Shown here: piece by piece, positions 1 through 8,370 of the stretch
Layout of the letters: each line of letters begins with the position of its first letter
Position numbering within the stretch: the stretch's first letter is position 1
NCBI GenBank assembly: GCA_900541965.1
Contig: UQLN01000003.1
Coordinates: forward strand, 62,001 to 126,000
Length of the DNA: 64,000 nt
DNA from: an uncultured Parabacteroides sp.
GTDB lineage: Bacteria > Bacteroidota > Bacteroidia > Bacteroidales > Tannerellaceae
Direction of reading: 5' to 3'
Made by a program: the position numbers and the translations under genes
Notes under the pieces: generated by a model
What the model was told of the DNA's origin: nothing
Seen by the model: the letters and a program-made list of their open reading frames with translations, nothing else
Databases searched by the model: none

Positions 1-1002
1 TGCAATATTATTTACACTGAAAGAAGACTGTAAAGCAGTCAACTTATAAAGTTTATTCAGAACGACACTGGAATTTGCATCTCTTTTTACATCCACCACA
101 ATACGCATACCGCTGCGGTCGGACTCATCATTTACATTGGAAATACCGTCGATACGTTTCTCATTAACCAGTTCGGCTATGTTTTTAATCAACTCAGCCT
201 TATTAACAAGGTAAGGTATTTCTGTAATGATTATTTTTTCATGATTATTTTCGACTTCTATTTCTGCCTTACCGCGCAGGATGATACGTCCCCTACCCGT
301 TTCGAAAGCATCTTTTACCCCGGCATATCCGTAGATTGTGGCGCCTGTAGGGAAATCCGGAGCTTTAATATACTCCATCAAGCCTTCTACTTCAATATCA
401 CCACGGGCATCAATATAAGCTATACAGCCATCCAAAACCTCAGTAAGGTTATGAGTTGGCATGTTTGTAGCCATACCTACGGCAATACCGGAACCGCCAT
501 TCACCAGCAAGTTTGGAATACGGGTAGGTAATACGGTCGGTTCTTTCAGCGTATCATCAAAGTTCAACTGGAAGTCTACCGTATCTTTATCGATATCCCG
601 GAGCATTTCTTCCGCAACCTTGCTTAATCTTGCTTCCGTATAACGCATAGCAGCAGGGCTGTCACCATCTACAGAACCGAAGTTTCCTTGTCCATCGACC
701 AACGTATAACGCATAGACCAGGTCTGTGCCATACGAACCATCGCAAAATAGACGGAAGAGTCGCCATGCGGATGATATTTACCTAAAACTTCACCAACAA
801 TTCTTGCAGATTTTTTATAAGGTTTGTCGGATGTATTTCCCAATTCGTTCATTCCAAATAAAATACGACGATGAACGGGTTTGAAACCATCCCTAACATC
901 CGGAAGGGCACGCGAAACGATTACAGACATTGAATAGTCAATGTATGCAGATTTCATTTCCTCCTCGATGTTAATCTTAATAATTCTGTCTTGATCAACC
1001 AT
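1..1002 (-). CDS. gyrA: DNA gyrase subunit A (5' part; 3' end outside window)
   Basis: The catalytic subunit of DNA gyrase cuts and rejoins both DNA strands to introduce negative supercoils. The visible reading frame begins MVDQDRIIKINIEEEM and contains SRALPDVRDGFKPVHRRILF, the quinolone-resistance region GDSSVYFAMVRMAQ and the active-site tyrosine in AAMRYTEARL, so the breakage-reunion domain is present as far as the window goes. The serine matching E. coli Ser83 is kept; the position matching Asp87 is phenylalanine, which may simply be normal for this lineage. The gene runs off the left edge, so the C-terminal DNA-wrapping domain is not seen. It is divergent from clpC, with about 200 bases between the two starts. 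Confidence 0.97.
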   Translation of the reverse strand, partial: MVDQDRIIKINIEEEMKSAYIDYSMSVIVSRALPDVRDGFKPVHRRILFGMNELGNTSDKPYKKSARIVGEVLGKYHPHGDSSVYFAMVRMAQTWSMRYTLVDGQGNFGSVDGDSPAAMRYTEARLSKVAEEMLRDIDKDTVDFQLNFDDTLKEPTVLPTRIPNLLVNGGSGIAVGMATNMPTHNLTEVLDGCIAYIDARGDIEVEGLMEYIKAPDFPTGATIYGYAGVKDAFETGRGRIILRGKAEIEVENNHEKIIITEIPYLVNKAELIKNIAELVNEKRIDGISNVNDESDRSGMRIVVDVKRDANSSVVLNKLYKLTALQSSFSVNNIA

Positions 1003-1173
1003 TTAGTTTTATATTTATTACACTCAATATCTCATCTTTTAAAAAGTGCACTAAGGTAAGGGTTTTCCGTTTATCACGAAAGTTTTTGAGCTGAAATTTT
1101 AACCCTTCGGGCTTTTACGTTTTTATTAAGGAATAATGGCACGGAATTTGTTTATATAATACAGAGAGTTTAT

Positions 1174-1181
1174 TATTTTTG
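1174..1181 (+). promoter_or_regulatory. -7 promoter box for clpC
   Basis: TATTTTTG fits the Bacteroidota -7 consensus TAnnTTTG and ends 26 bases before the clpC ATG. A TTTG at 1147-1150 could be the -33 box, with a spacing a little longer than usual. Confidence 0.5.
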
Positions 1182-1207
1182 CATTGTCACAGTACATTAT
1201 TATAAAT

Positions 1208-3781
1208 ATGAAAAATAACTATTCAAAGAGATTAATGGACGTCATTGAATATAGCCGTGAGGAAGCAGCAAGGCTTCAAAACAGTTATATAGGACCGGAA
1301 CACTTAATGCTTGCGATTATTCGTGAAAGTGAAGGCAAGGCCGTACAGGCACTGCGTGATCTGAATATAGACGAATGGGATATAAAAAAGAAAATTGAAC
1401 AAGAAATTAAGAATACATTCGACGCTGAGTCTCCTGTCCAGCATGAGATTGCCATAAGTAAAACGACAGAACGCGTACTCCGCATGAGTATGCTGGAATC
1501 ACGTTTATTCAAAAAAGAAGAAACCGGAACGGAACATCTCCTCCTTGCTATTCTGAAAGAAGAATATAACGTGGCTGCCAAAGTATTAAATAATTCAGGT
1601 ATCAGTTACCGCGACGTATATAATTACCTGGTAAGTGGAACAGGTTTGAACCGAATCGAAGAATTTAGCGAAGCCGAAGAAATAAGTGACGGATATACCG
1701 ATGACGACGAGGATGAAGATGAAGAATTCTCCTCCCGTAAGGACTCTCCCCGCTCCTCTTCCGGCAGTGCTCAACCCAAATCTTCGAATGATACTCCCGT
1801 ATTGGATAATTTCGGAACGGATATGACCCGTGCTGCCGCCGAGAATCGTTTAGACCCGATTGTAGGACGTGAAAAGGAAATAGAACGTTTGGCTCAAATC
1901 CTGAGTCGTCGTAAAAAGAACAATCCTGTATTAATAGGTGAACCGGGTGTTGGTAAATCTGCTATAGTAGAAGGTCTGGCATTACGTATCATCCAGCGTA
2001 AAGTATCACGCGTATTGTTTGATAAACGTGTTATCAGTCTGGATATGGCATCTATTGTTGCCGGCACAAAATACCGCGGACAGTTTGAAGAACGTATTAA
2101 GGCTATACTGAATGAATTGTCCAAGAACCCGAACATTATCCTCTTCATTGACGAAATCCATACAATTGTCGGGGCAGGTTCGGCTTCAGGTTCAATGGAT
2201 GCAGCCAATATGTTAAAGCCGGCTTTAGCCCGTGGAGAAATACAATGTATCGGTGCGACAACACTTGATGAATATCGCAAAAACATCGAGAAAGACGGTG
2301 CTTTGGAACGCCGTTTCCAGAAAGTGATCGTAGACCCGACCACAGCCGAGGAGACATTGCAGATACTGAAGAATATTAAGGAACGGTATGAAGAGCATCA
2401 CAACGTAATTTATACGGAAGATGCATTAAAAGCTTGTGTCAAATTGACAGAACGTTATATCAGTGACCGTAACTTCCCTGATAAAGCGATAGATGCTTTG
2501 GATGAAGCCGGTTCCCGCGTACATATATCTAATATTACCGTGCCGAAAAGTATAGAAGAACTGGAAGCAAAGATTGAAGCGACAAAGACAGAAAAACTTG
2601 CTGCCGTAAAATCACAGAACTTTGAACTTGCAGCCAGCTTCCGTGATAAGGAACGTCAGTATCTGTTGCAATTGGAAGCAGCTAAAACCAAATGGGAACA
2701 GGAATTACAAGAGCATCGTGAAACGGTGGACGAAGATAAAGTGGCCGAAGTTGTTGCAATGATGTCCGGAGTACCGGTACAGCGTATAGCAAAAGCAGAG
2801 AACCAAAAGTTACTTGAAATGGGTGAAAACCTGAAAAAGAAAGTCGTTGGCCAGGATGATGCCGTACAAAAAATTGTCAAAGCTATCCAGCGAAACCGTG
2901 TAGGTTTGAAAGATCCGAATAAGCCGATTGGTACATTCATGTTCCTGGGTCCGACAGGCGTCGGTAAAACTCACCTTGCCAAGAAACTGGCTGAGTACCT
3001 GTTTGATTCTGCAGATGCTTTAGTTCGTATAGATATGAGTGAATATCTTGAAAAATTCGCCGTATCCAGACTTATCGGAGCACCTCCGGGATATGTAGGT
3101 TATGAAGAAGGTGGACAGCTGACAGAGAAAGTGCGTCGTAAACCTTATTCTGTAGTCTTGCTGGACGAAATAGAAAAGGCACACCCTGATGTATTTAATT
3201 TGTTGTTGCAGGTATTGGACGAAGGTCGTTTGACTGATAGCTTGGGCAGACAAATCGACTTCAAGAATACAATTCTGATTATGACATCCAATATTGGTAC
3301 ACGGCAGTTGAAAGATTTCGGCCGTGGTATTGGCTTCAGTTCACAGGCTGCCGGCGAACCGGATAAAGATTTTTCACGCAGTGTAATTCAGAAGGCATTG
3401 AATAAAGCTTTCGCTCCTGAATTCCTGAACCGTGTAGATGATATCATCATGTTCGACCAGCTTGACAAGGAAGCTATTCATAAGATTATCGATATCGAAC
3501 TGGAAGGCTTATACAAACGTGTTGCTGTTTTGGGATATTCATTGGAACTTACAGATGCGGCAAAAGACTTTGTAGCAAGCAAAGGCTATGATGTTCAGTT
3601 TGGAGCTCGTCCTCTGAAACGTGCTATCCAGAAATATCTGGAAGACGAAATGGCAGAAATGATTATTCGTGCTTCTGTAGGAGAAGGAGACATAATTGTT
3701 GTCGACTTTGATAAAGAAAAGCAGGAAATCATTACCCAGGTAAAAAAGAGTGAAAAGGAAAATAAAGTTGCAAATTCATAA
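1208..3781 (+). CDS. clpC: ATP-dependent Clp protease ATP-binding subunit ClpC
   Basis: AAA+ unfoldase of the ClpA/B/C group, which feeds substrates to ClpP or acts as a disaggregase. About 857 residues. It has an N-terminal double Clp repeat domain (about 1-150), an acidic low-complexity linker (about 160-195, rich in D/E then S), a first AAA+ module with Walker A GEPGVGKS, a UVR-like coiled middle region (about 415-470), a second AAA+ module with Walker A GPTGVGKT, and a C-terminal D2-small domain. The linker plus UVR-like region points to ClpC rather than ClpB. I use the ATG at 1208 (MKNNYSKRLMDVIEYSREEA); an upstream TTG in frame falls too close to the -7 box. A terminator follows. Confidence 0.95.
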   Translation: MKNNYSKRLMDVIEYSREEAARLQNSYIGPEHLMLAIIRESEGKAVQALRDLNIDEWDIKKKIEQEIKNTFDAESPVQHEIAISKTTERVLRMSMLESRLFKKEETGTEHLLLAILKEEYNVAAKVLNNSGISYRDVYNYLVSGTGLNRIEEFSEAEEISDGYTDDDEDEDEEFSSRKDSPRSSSGSAQPKSSNDTPVLDNFGTDMTRAAAENRLDPIVGREKEIERLAQILSRRKKNNPVLIGEPGVGKSAIVEGLALRIIQRKVSRVLFDKRVISLDMASIVAGTKYRGQFEERIKAILNELSKNPNIILFIDEIHTIVGAGSASGSMDAANMLKPALARGEIQCIGATTLDEYRKNIEKDGALERRFQKVIVDPTTAEETLQILKNIKERYEEHHNVIYTEDALKACVKLTERYISDRNFPDKAIDALDEAGSRVHISNITVPKSIEELEAKIEATKTEKLAAVKSQNFELAASFRDKERQYLLQLEAAKTKWEQELQEHRETVDEDKVAEVVAMMSGVPVQRIAKAENQKLLEMGENLKKKVVGQDDAVQKIVKAIQRNRVGLKDPNKPIGTFMFLGPTGVGKTHLAKKLAEYLFDSADALVRIDMSEYLEKFAVSRLIGAPPGYVGYEEGGQLTEKVRRKPYSVVLLDEIEKAHPDVFNLLLQVLDEGRLTDSLGRQIDFKNTILIMTSNIGTRQLKDFGRGIGFSSQAAGEPDKDFSRSVIQKALNKAFAPEFLNRVDDIIMFDQLDKEAIHKIIDIELEGLYKRVAVLGYSLELTDAAKDFVASKGYDVQFGARPLKRAIQKYLEDEMAEMIIRASVGEGDIIVVDFDKEKQEIITQVKKSEKENKVANS

Positions 3782-3804
3782 TCCGATAGGATTAAAATAA
3801 GATG

Positions 3805-3842
3805 GGGACTGCTAACGCCAAAGTTAGTCAGTCCCTTTTTTT
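3805..3842 (+). terminator. Rho-independent terminator after clpC
   Basis: The arms GGGACTG-CTAAC and GTTAGTCAGTCCC pair with one bulged base and are followed by a run of T. Confidence 0.85.
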
Positions 3843-3960
3843 ATGTCTTATCCGTACGGATAGTCCGATTCGGGTGCGCAGATCGTTACAATTACCCGGC
3901 ATGTAGTTGTAAGCAGTTGCCGGGTAATTATCAATACATTCTGGGAAAGTGAGAACAAGA

Positions 3961-6291
3961 TTAGAGAATTGTCAATTTGGCGAACTTCAACAATAATTGT
4001 TTCTGTCCGAAATGGGTAAAGGAGACAGTTGCCTTTGCATTTCCTCCCGTACCTTCGATGGCAGTCACTTCTCCATCTCCAAAACGTTCGTGGCGGACTT
4101 TGGCACCCACACTAAGACCTGATAAATCAGAAGCCAGAGCTGAAGGTACATTGTTGGCATTCTCTATTTTGGTAAGGCGAGTGGCTTGCTGTACTTTTTG
4201 TACAACAGGCGATGTATACGTATTTTCTTTCTCTATTACAGCTTTGGGTTGCTGGAAAGGAGAAGTAAATGCCGCTGGCCGTTGGAAACGTTCGCGGGCC
4301 TCGGCAAATGTATCTGTAGCCATTGCATCTGCCGGCAAATTCAGGAATTTCACATCGATATCCTTTAGGAAGCGGCTGGGAGAACACATTGTACTTTGTC
4401 CGTTGCGATAGCGGCTTTTGGCGTAAGTCAGGATACAGTTTTGCTCCGCACGGGTGATGGCCACATAAAAGAGCCTCCGCTCCTCTTCTACTGCTCTCGG
4501 ATTATCCTTAGCCATCATGGACGGAAACAAATCTTCTTCCATGCCGACAACAAATACATTCTTAAACTCCAACCCTTTGGCTGCATGGACTGTCATCATT
4601 GTCACCTTATTTGCCTGCTCGTCCTTATCGTTATCTTGGTCGGTAAGCAAAGAGACTTCTGACAAAAAGTCTGCAAGAGAAACATGCTCTATACCTTCTT
4701 CACGACGAAGTTCGCAAAATTCGGAAATACCTTTCAGCAACTCCTGTAAGTTTTCCTGCTTACTGATACCTTCAACAGAACGGTCTTGAAACAGCGCACT
4801 GACAATACCGCTTTCTTTTACAACAACAGCGGTAATCTCTTCTGCCGAATGTGCTTCATTCCGGTTGATAAAACTTTGTATCAAGTCCCGGAAATTACTT
4901 AGTTTTTTTGCTGTACCGCTATTAATGGAAAGAGCGTATCCGATAGGGTCGTTCAATACAGCCCATAAACTTACATTATTATCGGTAGCAGCCGTAATCA
5001 GTTTATTTAAAGTCGTATCGCCGATACCACGGGCCGGATAGTTGATAATACGCTTGAATGCCTCTTCGTCATGAGGATTGACAATCAAACGCAAATAGGA
5101 AATAACATCTTTAACTTCTTTACGCTGATAGAAAGAGAGGCCTCCGTATATTTTATAAGGAATACCCCGCTTGCGAAGTGCTTCTTCCAGAATACGTGAT
5201 TGTGCATTTGTACGGTATAGAATTGCAAAATCCGCATATTCATAATCCCGCAGTTGCATATCGTTTATTTTGCCTGCAACAGCATATCCTTCTTCATAAT
5301 CGGAATAAGATGAAAAGACACAGACTTTGTTTCCCTCTTCTTTTTCGGAATAGACAGTTTTCGGAATTTGCTTTGTATTTTTATGAATAAGGCTGTTTGC
5401 CGCATTTACAATATTTTGGGTAGACCGATAGTTCCGTTCCAACTTAAAGATACGGCAACCCGGATACTGGCTTTTGAACTGGAGGATATTATCGATGTTC
5501 GCACCGCGAAATGAATAAATACTTTGTGCATCATCCCCTACCACGCAGATACGCTGGTGCTTTTCACATAAACGCTGAACAATCAGATGTTGGGCGAAAT
5601 TAGTATCCTGATACTCGTCAACCAATACGAATTGGAAAAAGTTACAGTATTTATCCAGTACATCCGGATGATCACGGAATAAGATATTGGTCTGCAATAA
5701 CAAATCATCAAAGTCCATTGCACCTGCTTGCTGGCAACGATTCTGGTAACGTTTGTATATATCGCGAATCAAAGGAACTTTCGACTCCATATCATGTTCA
5801 ATCAAATCTTTGCTCTGCTCATAAGCCTTATAAGTTACCAGTGCATTTTTAGCATTGGATATGCGGCTTTGTATCATGTTAAGGCGATATACTTTATCAT
5901 CCAACTGCATTTCTTTAATGATAGAGCGCAACAAACTTTTGGAATCGGCAGTATCGTAAATGGTGAAGTCATGTGGATAACCGATTCGGTCGGCTTCATG
6001 TCTCAGAATACGTGAAAAAATCGAGTGAAAGGTACCCATCCATAAACGTCTGGCTGTTTCCGTATCAGTCAATGTAGCGATACGTTCTTTCATTTCACGG
6101 GCAGCCTTGTTAGTAAAAGTCAAAGCCAAAATACTCTGGGGAGGTAATCCTTGTTGCAATAAATAAGCTATTTTGTATGTCAGTACACGCGTTTTTCCTG
6201 ACCCGGCTCCGGCTATTACTAAAGAAGGACCTGCGGTATAGACGACTGCTTCACGTTGGCTCTCATTCAAATGTTTCAGATATTCTTCCAC
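3961..6291 (-). CDS. UvrD/PcrA-type ATP-dependent DNA helicase
   Basis: Superfamily 1A 3'-5' helicase for repair and replication-fork clearance. The protein has the Q-motif region LNESQREAVV, Walker A AGAGSGKTRVL, VDEYQDTN (motif II), GDDAQSIYSFRGA (motif III), MTVHAAKGLEF (motif V) and VAITRAEQ (motif VI). The last 50 residues (VGAKVRHERFGDGEV...) form the Tudor-like domain seen at the end of PcrA. I take the GTG at 6289-6291 as the start (VEEYLKHLNES): no ATG is available, and a -7 box (TACTTTTG, 6313-6320) overlaps the only upstream in-frame TTG, so transcription should begin downstream of that TTG. About 776 residues. Confidence 0.93.
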   Translation of the reverse strand: MEEYLKHLNESQREAVVYTAGPSLVIAGAGSGKTRVLTYKIAYLLQQGLPPQSILALTFTNKAAREMKERIATLTDTETARRLWMGTFHSIFSRILRHEADRIGYPHDFTIYDTADSKSLLRSIIKEMQLDDKVYRLNMIQSRISNAKNALVTYKAYEQSKDLIEHDMESKVPLIRDIYKRYQNRCQQAGAMDFDDLLLQTNILFRDHPDVLDKYCNFFQFVLVDEYQDTNFAQHLIVQRLCEKHQRICVVGDDAQSIYSFRGANIDNILQFKSQYPGCRIFKLERNYRSTQNIVNAANSLIHKNTKQIPKTVYSEKEEGNKVCVFSSYSDYEEGYAVAGKINDMQLRDYEYADFAILYRTNAQSRILEEALRKRGIPYKIYGGLSFYQRKEVKDVISYLRLIVNPHDEEAFKRIINYPARGIGDTTLNKLITAATDNNVSLWAVLNDPIGYALSINSGTAKKLSNFRDLIQSFINRNEAHSAEEITAVVVKESGIVSALFQDRSVEGISKQENLQELLKGISEFCELRREEGIEHVSLADFLSEVSLLTDQDNDKDEQANKVTMMTVHAAKGLEFKNVFVVGMEEDLFPSMMAKDNPRAVEEERRLFYVAITRAEQNCILTYAKSRYRNGQSTMCSPSRFLKDIDVKFLNLPADAMATDTFAEARERFQRPAAFTSPFQQPKAVIEKENTYTSPVVQKVQQATRLTKIENANNVPSALASDLSGLSVGAKVRHERFGDGEVTAIEGTGGNAKATVSFTHFGQKQLLLKFAKLTIL

Positions 6292-6312
6292 GTATCTAAT
6301 TTTTTTAAGACA

Positions 6313-6320
6313 CAAAAGTA
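6313..6320 (-). promoter_or_regulatory. -7 promoter box for the UvrD-like helicase gene
   Basis: On the minus strand this reads TACTTTTG, an exact match to TAnnTTTG. It lies about 22 bases before the GTG start and argues against the more upstream TTG start. Confidence 0.6.
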
Positions 6321-6336
6321 GTGAAAATAATTCACA

Positions 6337-6534
6337 TCATTCATACAGTGGCAGATGAGCCTGCAGGGATGAGTTTATGGCAGCATTGATAGTGAGAGCA
6401 GCCGAAGTATGTTTAATAAAGACAACCAGTAGACCACTTTCCGGTAACTCTGGTAAATGTGATATTATATCCTTTGTAATTAAATGAAATCCCCGATTGT
6501 AATGAGGTAATTGTATATCAAAAGTTGTTGCCAT
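6337..6534 (-). pseudogene. YjbQ/UPF0047-type protein, truncated remnant
   Basis: The 65-residue frame begins like a complete YjbQ (secondary thiamine-phosphate synthase, UPF0047) protein: a first beta strand, GFHLIT, then LLVVFIKHTSAALTIN, which is the family signature. Right after this, where the family continues with NENADPDVR and another 80 or so residues (including the conserved H and the C-terminal GTWQ region), the frame turns into an unrelated tail and stops at 6337, directly beside the helicase promoter. The family is usually about 140 residues, so more than half is missing. I read it as a deletion remnant. A functional short protein is possible but unlikely, because metal-binding residues of the C-terminal half are gone. 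Confidence 0.7.
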
Positions 6535-6545
6535 AATAAAAATGT

Positions 6546-7343
6546 TTATTGCTCTATCATTCCTTCCAGATAATGTTCCGGCATTAAACCTATTTGTTGA
6601 AGAAAACCGGCCAATGCACTGTATGTTAATTTGTTTTCGTTTCTATTTTGTAGAGCTATCTGTCGGATGCAGCCCAATGGAATAGAGATTGTGACAGAAG
6701 GTATTAACTGACCGTCCACCAATAAATAGGATACGTCCGAGGGAGTATGGAAAGAAACGATACGCCACTCTTTTTCTGATATGAAATGAGGATTTTTTAC
6801 TTCCAGACAAGCATTGCAGAGCATAGAAAATAAGCGGGAATCCGGAGTAAAACCAGTGTGTTCATCGTCATAAAAGAATTTATTGTACTCCTGTTCCATT
6901 TGGTCCGCAAAAGTTTGCAAATTCTTTTCTTCATCATATTTGCAACGTAATAGATACACGTTTTGCGATAGGCAATATTCTCCCAGCAATTGATAATCCA
7001 GCATAAGTCTTACATATGGGTAATTATGTCCAAGTTTCAGGCTATGAGGGATCGTTTGGGTTTCAAATAATGAAAGTGCATACATTTCCATTTCCGGTCC
7101 TACCAGCATTTTTCTGTTTTTACGAAAAAAAGGCATTGCTTGTTTGCTCTGCTCCGGAGCAATATTATTCTTTTTTTCATACAAACAAATGGCTTGACGG
7201 AGTAAAGACAAGCCGTATTCCGTTTCATATTCCTGAGCGGAATACATCATATTGGGTATTTGTAGTGTAAGAACCGGGGCTGAATCAGAAGCTTTGCATC
7301 CTTCAATAAAGGACTTTATTGATACATACGTATATAAATGCAT
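6546..7343 (-). CDS. DUF2971-like protein
   Basis: 265 residues, no signal peptide or membrane segment, so cytosolic. The N-terminal pattern HLYTYVSIKSFIEG, the central motif with ALSLFETQTI, and CLEVKNPHFISEKEWRIV (compare the family motif with K.p.f..E+EWR) fit the DUF2971 family, whose function is unknown. In other bacteria such proteins are often found in variable or defence-related regions, but nothing here supports such a role. It starts 11 bases upstream of the yjbQ remnant and is probably co-transcribed with it. A -7 box (TATATTTG, minus strand, 7366-7373) lies 23 bases before the start and is back to back with the promoter of the DUF362 gene. Confidence 0.75.
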   Translation of the reverse strand: MHLYTYVSIKSFIEGCKASDSAPVLTLQIPNMMYSAQEYETEYGLSLLRQAICLYEKKNNIAPEQSKQAMPFFRKNRKMLVGPEMEMYALSLFETQTIPHSLKLGHNYPYVRLMLDYQLLGEYCLSQNVYLLRCKYDEEKNLQTFADQMEQEYNKFFYDDEHTGFTPDSRLFSMLCNACLEVKNPHFISEKEWRIVSFHTPSDVSYLLVDGQLIPSVTISIPLGCIRQIALQNRNENKLTYSALAGFLQQIGLMPEHYLEGMIEQ

Positions 7344-7365
7344 ATTTGTATAATTTTTTCAACGT

Positions 7366-7401
7366 CAAATATACATTATTTATCACAGATTATTACCTTT
7401 G
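7366..7401. promoter_or_regulatory. Divergent promoter region (DUF2971-like gene and DUF362 gene)
   Basis: 7366-7373 reads TATATTTG on the minus strand; 7394-7401 reads TACCTTTG on the plus strand. Both match TAnnTTTG and are correctly placed for the two divergent genes. Confidence 0.6.
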
Positions 7402-7437
7402 TTAAATCTTTAATATCCTATCAAATTTAATAAACAC

Positions 7438-8370
7438 ATGAAACGTCGTGATTTCTTAAAAACCAGTGTAATTGCAGGTGCTGCTCTTTCTTTAAAATTC
7501 GAAGGACTGCAGGCTGCTCTTTCATCAAACACTATGGCAGTAGAGCAAGCTCCTGATATGGTAGCTGTTATGGGAGGTGAACCTGAAGCCATGTTGGATA
7601 AAGCCTTAGATGCATTAGGCGGAATTGGCAAATATATCAAAAAAGGGCAAAAGGTTGTGATAAAACCGAATATCGGCTGGGACCGTTCGCCGGAAATGGC
7701 GGGAAATACCAATCCGAAGTTAGTAAAAGCGCTGGTGAAAAAATGCTTTGAAGCGGGTGCTGAAAAAGTAACCGTGTTCGACCATACATGCGATAACTGG
7801 CAGAAATGTTATGAAACAAGCGGTATCGCCGATGCTGTAAAAGATGCCGGTGGTATCATTATGCCGGGTAATGATGAAAAATATTATAAAGAAGTCTCTA
7901 TCCCCAATGGTGTATCACTTAAAAATGCAAAGATACATGAAGCATTGGTAGAAGCTGATGCCTGGATTAATGTGCCGGTTCTGAAAAACCATGGAGGTGC
8001 CAAAATGACTTGCGCTATGAAAAACTATATGGGTATTGTATGGGATCGTCGTTTCTTCCATCAGAATGACCTGCAACAATGCATTGCCGATATTTGTACA
8101 TGGCAAAAGAAACCGGTTTTGAATATTGTTGATGCCTACCGGATTATGCACCAGAATGGCCCGCAGGGAAAAAGCGCAGCCGACGTAGCGACATTGAAAT
8201 CCCTGATTGTTTCTCCTAATATCGTTGCCATAGATACCGCGGCTCTGGCTTTGTTTAATCAAGTAAAGAAGTTGGATATGGAAGCTGTAGGACATATAGG
8301 AAAAGGGGAAACATTGAAATTAGGAACAACTGATTTAAAGAAATTAAATATCAAACGCATCAAGATCTGA
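7438..8370 (+). CDS. DUF362 domain protein with Tat signal
   Basis: 310 residues. The start MKRRDFLKTSVIAGAALSL is a twin-arginine export signal (KRRDFLK) so the folded protein is expected outside the cytoplasmic membrane. The rest is a DUF362 domain, with PNIGWDRSPEMAGNTNP, PVLKNHGGAKMTCAMKNYMG and the terminal AVGHIGKGE region. DUF362 proteins often pair with or contain ferredoxin domains; this one has no cysteine clusters of its own. Its stop codon overlaps the start of the next gene (ATGA), which encodes a membrane iron-sulfur protein, so the two are translationally coupled and probably form one redox module of unknown substrate. Confidence 0.88.
   Translation: MKRRDFLKTSVIAGAALSLKFEGLQAALSSNTMAVEQAPDMVAVMGGEPEAMLDKALDALGGIGKYIKKGQKVVIKPNIGWDRSPEMAGNTNPKLVKALVKKCFEAGAEKVTVFDHTCDNWQKCYETSGIADAVKDAGGIIMPGNDEKYYKEVSIPNGVSLKNAKIHEALVEADAWINVPVLKNHGGAKMTCAMKNYMGIVWDRRFFHQNDLQQCIADICTWQKKPVLNIVDAYRIMHQNGPQGKSAADVATLKSLIVSPNIVAIDTAALALFNQVKKLDMEAVGHIGKGETLKLGTTDLKKLNIKRIKI

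Noticed and set aside
1184..1207. Upstream TTG start of clpC
   Set aside because: It falls directly on the 3' edge of the -7 box; the ATG at 1208 gives the usual N-terminus.
1894..2343. Long antisense frames within clpC (also within zwf, gnd and the AddB-like gene)
   Set aside because: Shadows of highly biased codon use on the opposite strand; no promoter and no recognisable product.
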